Assembly: GCA_965233675.1 (NCBI GenBank)
Contig: OZ247498.1
Coordinates: forward strand, 1,550,001-1,614,000
Length of the DNA stretch: 64,000 nucleotides
Direction of reading: 5' to 3'
Source: SZUA-309 sp965233675
GTDB taxonomy: Bacteria > Pseudomonadota > Gammaproteobacteria > Pseudomonadales > Azotimanducaceae
The notes beneath the pieces were generated by a model. The model did no database searches and had not been told where the DNA came from. It was given only the letters and a program-made list of their open reading frames with translations. Position 1 is the stretch's first letter. Every line of letters begins with the position of its first letter. The position numbers and the translations under genes are program-made. Below, piece by piece: positions 41,908 to 49,050 of this stretch.

Positions 41908-43089
41908 CTAGTAGAAGAACGAGATAAAGGCCCGGACCACCGTCGCCTGCAGACTGTACATGGGTTCCTCTCCCGGCGGCACATCGGTGACCCGCAGATC
42001 ACGGAAGTCCTCGTAGTCGAACATCATGTAGTCCACCAGCAGCGATACCTCACCGCGCTTGAGAAAGCCCCAGCCCAGATTGAACTCATAGCTCACACCC
42101 GCACTGATCGTGTGATTGAAGTAGGTGGCGAGTTCTTTGTCCCGCGCCCGGAAGTTCTGCGATTCTGAATAGGGAAACAGGTCTTCGTAGAAGTCCGCCT
42201 TGGTCTGGCTGTAGTAGCGGTAGGACGCTTCAATCACCAGTTTGTCGGTCAGCGGATGCACGTACCCCACCTCCGCGTTCCAGCCTTTAATCCCCCAGGT
42301 ATCGTTATAGGATCTGAATTCACCCTTCAGGCTGGCCCGGTACGGCAGGTAATACATGCCCCGGAGCGCGAATGCGCTCGACGTCCGGGTGCGTGGATAG
42401 AGTTCCGCCTCATAGCTGTAGCCGCGCGCAGCACCCGGATCCAGATAGCGGACCTGACGGTAGGGGTTGTTCAGAAAGCCCTCGTCCGTCACCCCTTCAT
42501 AGTTCATGTTGACGATGAAGTTCTTGGTCAGAATCTGAGAGATATCGAGCCGATAGCTCTGAGTCTTGGCATCCTCCATAAAGAGATCGTCACCATTGCG
42601 ACGAACCTCGTTCCAGCCGCGGGCATAGGTGATGCCGACGTTGGTCAGGTCACCGAAGAAGTCGTGATTGATGCTGAAGCGAGCGGCATTGGCGCTGTAA
42701 TCGCTTTCTTCGGAATTAGTGTAGGAAGCGCCCATGTTGGTTTTACCGTGCAGGTAATCCACACCCAGGCTGTATTCCTTACGCTCCTCCGTATAGGGGC
42801 TGGCAGTGGTGACCACGTCAATCGACGCGGACGAGATCATATCCACATAGTAATTGCCCCAGAAAGAGAACTTGTCCTTGTAGGCCTTGCGCACGAGCAC
42901 GGATGGACCGTCGACCTTGAGGCCACCTCCCTCGTAGCCGTGGTACATCACATCACTGCGATCCTCCGGCAGGATGGCCGCATCAACCGGTGCACTGAGC
43001 ACCACCCCGGCAAAGCCGAGGGCGAATGACAGGGCCCGGCCAAAGGCGCCGAGCGGCGTGATCCGCCGTGGGCGCCTGGTGCCGGTCAC
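41908..43089 (-). CDS. DUF3570 outer-membrane barrel protein
   Basis: A 393-residue protein with a GTG start at 43089 (an upstream GTG at 43128 would overlap the previous gene by 32 bases). After a signal (FALGFAGVVLSAPVDA), the pattern is of an outer-membrane beta barrel: many alternating strands ending in aromatic residues, e.g. FSFWGNYYVDMISSASIDVVTTA, LGVDYLHGKTNMGASYTNSEESDYSAN, NVGITYARGWNEV, and a terminal strand AFISFFY. DUF3570 proteins are commonly paired with DUF4266 lipoproteins, as here, and in other genomes lie near ApbE/thioredoxin genes. It is the last gene of the minus-strand haem/barrel operon; a channel or surface scaffold role is inferred. Confidence 0.83.
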   Translation of the reverse strand: MTGTRRPRRITPLGAFGRALSFALGFAGVVLSAPVDAAILPEDRSDVMYHGYEGGGLKVDGPSVLVRKAYKDKFSFWGNYYVDMISSASIDVVTTASPYTEERKEYSLGVDYLHGKTNMGASYTNSEESDYSANAARFSINHDFFGDLTNVGITYARGWNEVRRNGDDLFMEDAKTQSYRLDISQILTKNFIVNMNYEGVTDEGFLNNPYRQVRYLDPGAARGYSYEAELYPRTRTSSAFALRGMYYLPYRASLKGEFRSYNDTWGIKGWNAEVGYVHPLTDKLVIEASYRYYSQTKADFYEDLFPYSESQNFRARDKELATYFNHTISAGVSYEFNLGWGFLKRGEVSLLVDYMMFDYEDFRDLRVTDVPPGEEPMYSLQATVVRAFISFFY

Positions 43090-43096
43090 GGGACGA

Positions 43097-43336
43097 TCAG
43101 TTACAACCACAACCGCCTCCGCCGCCACCTTCCGCTCCGCGCGCCCCTTCCCGGGCCTGATGCACGTGATGCATGTATGCCCCGGATACGGGTGCCCGAT
43201 TGAAGCTCATGATCGGGTCCGCCAGATTGTTCCGCTCATAGGGGCTGACCCAGGGCTTCAGCTCTGTGGCGCCGCAGCCGCCGAGGGCACCGGCCACCAG
43301 GACGATGGCGAGCAGTTTTGACACAGTGTTCTTCAT
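43097..43336 (-). CDS. DUF4266 lipoprotein
   Basis: A 79-residue lipoprotein: signal KLLAIVLVAGALGGCGAT with lipobox LGGC, then the DUF4266 core ELKPWVSPYERNNLADPIMSF, HHVHQAREGARGAEGGGGGGCGC. The C-terminal glycine/cysteine tail GGGGGGCGCN with two cysteines is the distinctive mark of the family and may bind a metal or form a disulfide. A strong GGAAGGAG ribosome site precedes ATG 43336, so the longer frame from 43411 is not used. It lies between the barrel gene upstream and DUF3570 downstream. Confidence 0.88.
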   Translation of the reverse strand: MKNTVSKLLAIVLVAGALGGCGATELKPWVSPYERNNLADPIMSFNRAPVSGAYMHHVHQAREGARGAEGGGGGGCGCN

Positions 43337-43355
43337 GAATACTCCTTCCCTGCCG

Positions 43356-44039
43356 CTAGAAAAACAGCGACAGACCGCCGGTGAACTCGATGTTGTGGTA
43401 GGTATCGTCACTGCCGAGCAGATCCGAATCGAACATGTGATCGCGCACGGTCACGTGCAGGGCCAGCCAGTCGGTGGCCGCGAGTCGATAGCCGAGACCC
43501 GCATTGATGGTGAACCGTTCGTCACCCGCGAAATCGGTGCTGCCGACCCCGCCGATCAGATACAGTCCGCCTTTGAAGGCCCAGCGGCGACCGACGAAGG
43601 ATTCACCCGGAAACAGGTTGTAACCCAGGGATATGTTGTAAAAGCGCATGTCCCGCTGTTCGTCGGTGAGCAGACTAGCCCCGCCGGACAGCCGTTCGAA
43701 GCTGGTCTCGCCCAGGGTGGTGGTGCCGTACTGGCCTTCGATGAAAAAGCCCTCGGTGACGTGATAGGCGGCTCGAAAGCTCGTGGTGATGTCGGAACCG
43801 AAATCCTGCACGTTCATGATTCCAGCGTGCACGCCGAACTCGAAGTTCTCCGTATCGATCCGGTCTATCTTCACTTCCCGACGCTCCGGTTCCCGAACCA
43901 CCAGCGGCTCCAGTTCCAGTTCGTCCGGATTGGTCGCGGCCGCAGCCGGCACGCTCAGTACCAGGCCAAGGAACAGTACGCCGGCCAGCGCACAGGTCCT
44001 TTCGATCGCTAGAAAAATATGCTGAATCCTGCTTTCCAT
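43356..44039 (-). CDS. Outer-membrane beta-barrel domain protein (TIGR04565-like)
   Basis: A 227-residue exported protein with signal LFLGLVLSVPAAAATNP, a short charged periplasmic part with EREVKIDRIDTENFEFG, and a barrel of about eight strands (FGVHAGIMNVQDFGSDITTSFRAAYHVTE, FIEGQYGTTTLGE, FYNISLGYNLFPGESFVG, GLYLIGGVGSTDFAGDE, NAGLGYRLAATDWLALHVTVRDHMFDSD) with a terminal Phe-Phe. It matches the outer-membrane beta-barrel domain family common in deltaproteobacteria and marine gammaproteobacteria. Its start overlaps the SH3-barrel gene by 31 bases, so the two are translationally coupled, likely forming a pair. Confidence 0.8.
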   Translation of the reverse strand: MESRIQHIFLAIERTCALAGVLFLGLVLSVPAAAATNPDELELEPLVVREPERREVKIDRIDTENFEFGVHAGIMNVQDFGSDITTSFRAAYHVTEGFFIEGQYGTTTLGETSFERLSGGASLLTDEQRDMRFYNISLGYNLFPGESFVGRRWAFKGGLYLIGGVGSTDFAGDERFTINAGLGYRLAATDWLALHVTVRDHMFDSDLLGSDDTYHNIEFTGGLSLFF

Positions 44040-44791
44040 TGGTCTAACTCTTCGTTGTCGTCACGACTGGTCAGGACGGTGTGCCGTCGGTACTCCATGC
44101 GGAGCATGAATTTCCTGCTGACGTACACATCGGCGCCGAGGCCGGCATGCACGATTTCGTCGTCCAGGTCATTCGCCTGAACGATGGTTGTCTGGGGTTC
44201 AATGTGGATGTAACCGGTACCGATATTGAAAAAAGGCGAGATCCTCGAACGCGGAAAGGGACGGAGGAAGACTGAGACCGAGCCCATGTAACCGTCGGAG
44301 TAGTCACCGAGGATCTGAGCGGCTTCGCCCTGCACACCCACATGGGGATTCAGGTTGAATGCCAGATATCCATTGATCGTTGCTGCGCCATCGATGGCGC
44401 CGCCACCAAGGCCGACTTCCCAGCGTCTGCTCGAGAAGGCCTCCATTCCGGTTTTCGGCACGATCAGCGGATTGCCGTCCAGATCCAGGGTATGTTCGAG
44501 CTGGCTGACATGCACCCAGCCTTCCTTGGTGTCGAAACTGCCACGGGGGAGCCGCACCTTGAACCAGTCGGTTTTCCGTTTGAGCAGGGTCACCCTGTCG
44601 CCCTGACCGGCGACGTAATGCACCGGATACCCTCGACCCGGACCCGTATGCATCTCGATGTACGGATCGGAGACCACCACGTCGGGCTGGTACCTGCTGA
44701 ACGGGTTCGGGACGGCGGACGCCTGAGCGCACAGCAGCAGGCTGACCAGAAGGCCAGCCAGAACGGTCGCTGTGCGTTGAATCCTTAACAT
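44009..44791 (-). CDS. SH3-domain plus outer-membrane barrel protein
   Basis: A 260-residue exported protein (ATG 44791, with AAAAGGA nine bases upstream; the ATG at 44836 would lie inside the preceding gene). Signal VLAGLLVSLLLCAQASAVP precedes a bacterial SH3 domain (YIEMHTGPGRGYPVHYVAGQGDRVTLLK, DWFKVRLPRGSFDTKEGWVHVSQLE, residues 40-105), which usually binds peptidoglycan or peptides. A C-terminal barrel of eight strands follows (WEVGLGGGAIDGAATINGYLAF, GVQGEAAQILGDYSDGYMGSV, FFNIGTGYIHIEPQ, KFMLRMEYRRHTVLTSRDD) with terminal IFF. The SH3-plus-barrel order fits a protein that fixes an outer-membrane complex to the wall. Overlaps the next gene by 31 bases. Confidence 0.85.
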   Translation of the reverse strand: MLRIQRTATVLAGLLVSLLLCAQASAVPNPFSRYQPDVVVSDPYIEMHTGPGRGYPVHYVAGQGDRVTLLKRKTDWFKVRLPRGSFDTKEGWVHVSQLEHTLDLDGNPLIVPKTGMEAFSSRRWEVGLGGGAIDGAATINGYLAFNLNPHVGVQGEAAQILGDYSDGYMGSVSVFLRPFPRSRISPFFNIGTGYIHIEPQTTIVQANDLDDEIVHAGLGADVYVSRKFMLRMEYRRHTVLTSRDDNEELDQWKAGFSIFF

Positions 44792-44819
44792 GCCGAAAAT
44801 CCTTTTGCGGCTTTCCGCG

Positions 44820-47519
44820 TCACTGCGGAACGTCAAACGGGTTGTTGTAATACTGCCCGCCGATGTCGATCCATTCTGAGACCAACTTCAACTCTGCGTC
44901 GGTCAATCGGCCTTCGTGGGTGTTTCCAGGCGCAAACCGGTCGAAAAAGCGTGGACTGAAGTTGGCGCCGGCCACATTCAGCGAGGGCGAGACACCGATA
45001 GGTACGAGTACGGGAATAGGATTGCCATCCAGATCGAGGACCTGATCGCCGTTGGCATCGAGTACAAACAGCGGATTGCCGTTGTCATCCGTGTCCTGCA
45101 CCAGCTGATCGACCACGTTGCCATCCACGTCGAGTATCTGCTGATTGTCGTTGAACAGCAGTTCGCGATAGCTCTTGAAGTGGTCGGCTTCCTGATCGGA
45201 TACCCCGTCGGACAGGTCCAGCTGCGCCGCCGGCACCATGGGCATGAGCATGTCATCCACCTCGGCATGACAGCTGGTGCAGCGATTGTTCGCAATTTCG
45301 ACGCCCATGCCATCGAGCACAGGACGGTCTACGTTCCACAGCGGATGAATGTGCGTCTCGTAGTTGATGGTGATCCGGCAGAGCGACGTCCAGAGTCCGA
45401 CGCAACCCACATCCACCGGCGGCGTGGTTGCAAGCGATGTATAGCTGTAAACAAACGACGCATCCTTCGCGCGTACGGCTTCGTCCGTCCAGTCGTCGTC
45501 GTATGACAGGTTCACGGTAGGCGTGCGTACGCCATTGATGCGAGTCCACACCTCGGCCATGGTCTCACCCGCGTTCGCAAACAGCGCGGGTTCGGTATTC
45601 GGGAACGGTGAGCCGTCCACCGGTGCGCCCGGATTCGAGGACGGTGCTTCCGCGAGCAGCCGGCCATGGGGTACCTCACTGGTCGGCAGATGGCAGCCGT
45701 TGCACTCGAGCGTTTCGCCGGGCCGAACCTGCAGCCAGTTCTGATGACGCGGGAAGCCGGCGACGCGGCGCCCGTTCGCATCCAGAATCTCCAGCCAGAA
45801 AGCCACGTTCGCCGGCACTTTCAGTGCCACGGAACCATCCGGCTCGATGGGTGCGTATCCCAGAATGTCACGCATGAGCTGTGCCTGGGAGCGCCCGAAT
45901 GCGGTGCCATCCAGATCCACCAGATCGTCGTCGGGCATCGACACTGCCTTCGTAATACGAACGAAGCGGGCCGGGCGATCGTCCGCCATGGCGACGGCCG
46001 GATCTGCCAGTGCGGCATTGTTCACCACGCTGCTGCCATCGAAGTCATAGATGTTGCGGATATGCACCATGCCCACGGACTCGGCCACCAGATCCGCGTC
46101 GAGGTCGATTCCCGCCACGCCATCCAGTATCACCGGCGGCAGCGTGCGGGCTTCCATCACCACGACTTCCGAATAAACCTCGCCTTCCTCCGCAGTAACG
46201 ATGGGCAACTGCGTTTCTTCATCCGCATCGAACATCCAGATGCCGTAGAGCGGGTCCGCTTCCACGAAATTGGGATCGTTGAGATATTCATCGGTGCAGG
46301 GCGCGATGACGGGCTCGTCCGGATCGGTAATCTCGTCCACCAGACGACACTGACTCCAGGCCGCCACCATCCGGTTGGTGCCATCGAACAGGGGCCAGAA
46401 ACTGGTGTAGCGCCCGGCCAGGTTGGGTTCATCTTCGTCCAGGGAAAGCACTTCTTCGATCAGAAATTCCTGGGCCGGACCAAGCAGTCCCGCGTTGTCG
46501 AAGGTGGGCTGATCGTTCTCGACGAAGGTCGCCGTATCGATGATCACCGGAATGGTCGTGCCGCGGGCCTGATCAGCGGGCGGACGAAGAAGCGCCATCA
46601 GCCGGCCATCGGGCAATTCCCGGGGCTTCATGAACTCGACGGTGTCTCCATCGGGTCCGGTGTCGTGGCTGTGCACGCCATACAGCAGCTGCTGATTCGA
46701 CCCGTCCGGGTTGATGGAATAGAGACTGATCCGGTTGATGTTATTGACGTTGTCCCAGCGGCTGAACACGACCCGGCCATCCCCGAGGACTGCCGGATCA
46801 AGATCTGAACTCTGGTTGAACGAAATCTGCTGAATGTCTGTGCCGTCATCGTTCATGACGTGAAGCAGCAGCGCCTCCTCATCCCGATCCTCATCGAAAG
46901 CGGAGAACTGCGGTTTCCCCTCATCGAGCAGCACGGCCTTGGAGCGGCGTTGCCGGGTGGAAGAGAAGATGATCCGATCGTCCGGGAGAAATCTGGGCGC
47001 CACATCCTGACCGGCTTCCGCGGTGATGTCGGAATCGATTACCCGGCGAACCTCGCCGGTCTCACGATCGAACATCCAGATATTCCAGGTGGGCTGTTCG
47101 TCGTCATCCAGATCCGGGTCTTCCGGGGCGCGCATGGCAAAGACGAGCCGCAGGCCGTCGAAGGAAGCGCTGATGTCTTTCACGTCGTAGAGCGGCGGGT
47201 TTCCGTCCACGTCATCCGGAAAGATGCCCGCCGTCAGAGATACTTCCGAGGCGCTGGGTGAGGCCCGGTCCCGGAACATCAATTCCGCGCCGGGAAAAAA
47301 AGCCTGTGGTTCGCGGACGTTGCTGGTCACCAGCTCGCCATCGTCCTCGTCAAAGAGAACGGCTCGCTTCACATAGACGATCGGGAAATCGACCACCACC
47401 GGATCGGCGCTGGAAGTTCCGCCAAGCTGAGTGCTTTCCGAGCCGCCTCCGCAACCCTGCAGGACGGTCAGGAATACCAGCAGGCTGGCAGCCAATGAAA
47501 ATGAGTTGTAACGGGGCAC
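44820..47519 (-). CDS. PD40-type haem-motif lipoprotein (hydrazine-synthase-alpha-like middle region)
   Basis: An 899-residue lipoprotein (GTG 47519, GAGGCGAT site; signal ending VLQGCGGGSES). The middle carries WD40-like/PD40 beta-propeller blades: MFDRETGEVRRVID, DVAPRFLPDDRIIFSSTRQR, LLHVMNDDGTDIQQISFNQSSD, DGRVVFSRWDNVN. These and the following part (GRYTSFWPLFDGTNRMVAAWS) resemble the middle domain of hydrazine synthase alpha. Two c-type haem motifs follow, ECNGCHLPTSE (about residue 617) and CTSCHAEVDDML (about 750), with a Ser/Asp-rich insertion between. A C-terminal AELKLVSEWIDIGGQYYNNP resembles cytochrome end helices. It is the first gene of the minus-strand operon. Real hydrazine synthase is not implied; the haem motif number and environment differ. 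Confidence 0.82.
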   Translation of the reverse strand: MPRYNSFSLAASLLVFLTVLQGCGGGSESTQLGGTSSADPVVVDFPIVYVKRAVLFDEDDGELVTSNVREPQAFFPGAELMFRDRASPSASEVSLTAGIFPDDVDGNPPLYDVKDISASFDGLRLVFAMRAPEDPDLDDDEQPTWNIWMFDRETGEVRRVIDSDITAEAGQDVAPRFLPDDRIIFSSTRQRRSKAVLLDEGKPQFSAFDEDRDEEALLLHVMNDDGTDIQQISFNQSSDLDPAVLGDGRVVFSRWDNVNNINRISLYSINPDGSNQQLLYGVHSHDTGPDGDTVEFMKPRELPDGRLMALLRPPADQARGTTIPVIIDTATFVENDQPTFDNAGLLGPAQEFLIEEVLSLDEDEPNLAGRYTSFWPLFDGTNRMVAAWSQCRLVDEITDPDEPVIAPCTDEYLNDPNFVEADPLYGIWMFDADEETQLPIVTAEEGEVYSEVVVMEARTLPPVILDGVAGIDLDADLVAESVGMVHIRNIYDFDGSSVVNNAALADPAVAMADDRPARFVRITKAVSMPDDDLVDLDGTAFGRSQAQLMRDILGYAPIEPDGSVALKVPANVAFWLEILDANGRRVAGFPRHQNWLQVRPGETLECNGCHLPTSEVPHGRLLAEAPSSNPGAPVDGSPFPNTEPALFANAGETMAEVWTRINGVRTPTVNLSYDDDWTDEAVRAKDASFVYSYTSLATTPPVDVGCVGLWTSLCRITINYETHIHPLWNVDRPVLDGMGVEIANNRCTSCHAEVDDMLMPMVPAAQLDLSDGVSDQEADHFKSYRELLFNDNQQILDVDGNVVDQLVQDTDDNGNPLFVLDANGDQVLDLDGNPIPVLVPIGVSPSLNVAGANFSPRFFDRFAPGNTHEGRLTDAELKLVSEWIDIGGQYYNNPFDVPQ

Positions 47520-47814
47520 CGCGATCGCCTCAAGCGTACGTCTGAGTCCTCACGATTCTTTCACAAGCCCCCCAGTGCAAACGTGACCTGGCGCACAGCG
47601 GCCCGCTGCCCCGTTCCTCCATCGCCGAAGTCGTCAATCCACCCGACAAACGGTAAATCACCCTCGCCGTGAACCGGGTCACAGTCTTACCGCCCTCTTT
47701 AGAAGAACCTTCTCCAATCTGCCTGGAAGCCAAGGAGCGGCGAAGGCTGTGGCATGCGTGTGAACTCTTGAAGATCGAGAAGTTCCCGCAAAACACGAGC
47801 GAGGAGCGTGTTCA
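47520..47814. other. Divergent promoter region of the exported haem cluster
   Basis: A 295-base spacer separates the two divergent operons (44820 leftward, 47815 rightward). It contains a ribosome site for each side (GAGGCGAT near 47525 and GAGGAG at 47800) but I see no consensus -10/-35 pair, no known operator and no RNA. Being shared, it probably controls both operons together. Confidence 0.45.
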
Positions 47815-49035
47815 ATGAGGTCATGGAAAGTCGCGCGCCGCCGATACCGGCTGAGCGCCATAGTTACGTTTGCGACCATGCTGTTGTCGCTGACTGCATT
47901 GCCTGCATGGGCCGATTACCGCGATCAGGCAAAGAAAATCCACGACAGGATCGCCGGCGTACCCCCTGACGAGACCACGCTCGCGGAAATGGCCGATCTG
48001 CTCGACAACAACAACTCGGCGGACGATCTGGCCGCTGCGCTGATGGCCACGGACGCGCCGGAGTTCTACAACGTCACCCTGAAGAATTTTGCCGCGCCCT
48101 GGACGAATCGGGATCAGAGCGTGTTTGTCCCCCTGAACGACTACACCGCCACCATCATCGGCATGGTCCGCGAAGAGATGGACTTCCGCGGCATCCTCCG
48201 GGATGACGTCCTCTGCGTCGGCACAGACAACTCGCTCCCCCCCTACTCCCGCTCCTCAAACGCACACTACGAAGAAATGGAACGCCGCGGCACCGATATG
48301 AGTGACCCGGCTGAATTCGACTGCACCACGCAATCCTCGCTCACCGGCGTGCCTGCAGCCGCTACCGCTGGCGTCATGACAACCCGTGCAGCCGCCAGGG
48401 CTTTCTTCATTGATGGCACCAACCGGGCCATGTTCCGCTTCACGCTGCTGAATCATCTCTGCAACGATCTCGAGCAGGTGAAAGACATCACGCTGGTACC
48501 GGATCGGATCCGACAGGACGTTTCCCGCAGTCCAGGCGGCGACAGCCGGATCTTCCTGAACAACTGTATCGGCTGTCATACCGGCATGGATCCGCTTGCC
48601 GGCGCCTACGCCTACTATGATTTCGCCTACGATCCGGAGGCCGATCCGGAAGGGGTGAACGGTCAGCTCGTTTACGACGACAGCGCGCCGACCTCCAAGT
48701 ACTTCAACAACGACAGCAACTTTGAACACGGCTACATCACCACGGACGATTCCTGGTTGAACTACTGGCGCGAAGGCCAGAACGCCCTGCTCGGCTGGGA
48801 CACCTCCCTGCCTGCATCGGGCAACGGTGCCAAGACCATGGGCTGGGAACTGGCTTCAAGCGATGCCTTTGCCCAATGCCAGGTGGAAAAAGTGTTCGAA
48901 AACGTCTGCCTGCATGCTGTGGAAGACACTGCCGATCGCAGCCAGATCGACGACATGGTCTCGTCGTTCCGGTCCAGCGGCTACAACCTGAAGCAGGTCT
49001 ACGCTGAATCTGCTCTGTACTGCAGAGGCCAATAG
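47815..49035 (+). CDS. Single-haem exported protein of the divergent cluster
   Basis: A 406-residue protein with signal LSAIVTFATMLLSLTALPAWA. One haem c motif NNCIGCHTGMDPLAGAYAYYD lies near residue 250, in a DUF1585-like context (histidine-rich 'CxxCHxxmDPl.g.' pattern). It has no recognisable domain before that except helical regions with NAHYEEMERRGTDMSDP and DGTNRAMFRFTLLNHLCNDLEQ. Two further cysteines (AQCQVEKVFENVCLHAVED) sit near the C-terminus. The GAGGAG site is nine bases before the ATG. It begins the plus-strand operon, followed after 15 bases by the LamG-haem lipoprotein. It may be a periplasmic or surface electron-carrying subunit; partners are inferred only from the operon. 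Confidence 0.75.
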   Translation: MRSWKVARRRYRLSAIVTFATMLLSLTALPAWADYRDQAKKIHDRIAGVPPDETTLAEMADLLDNNNSADDLAAALMATDAPEFYNVTLKNFAAPWTNRDQSVFVPLNDYTATIIGMVREEMDFRGILRDDVLCVGTDNSLPPYSRSSNAHYEEMERRGTDMSDPAEFDCTTQSSLTGVPAAATAGVMTTRAAARAFFIDGTNRAMFRFTLLNHLCNDLEQVKDITLVPDRIRQDVSRSPGGDSRIFLNNCIGCHTGMDPLAGAYAYYDFAYDPEADPEGVNGQLVYDDSAPTSKYFNNDSNFEHGYITTDDSWLNYWREGQNALLGWDTSLPASGNGAKTMGWELASSDAFAQCQVEKVFENVCLHAVEDTADRSQIDDMVSSFRSSGYNLKQVYAESALYCRGQ

Positions 49036-49050
49036 GCGGAGGACATGCGC

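Noticed and set aside
42256..43029. Long plus-strand open frame opposite the DUF3570 gene
   Set aside because: It is an antisense shadow of a GC-rich gene; the minus-strand frame has a signal peptide, strand pattern and terminal Tyr typical of a barrel.
44820..47519. True hydrazine synthase
   Set aside because: Only the middle propeller-like part resembles the alpha subunit; no beta/gamma subunit gene or the required haem pattern is present, so anammox is not implied.
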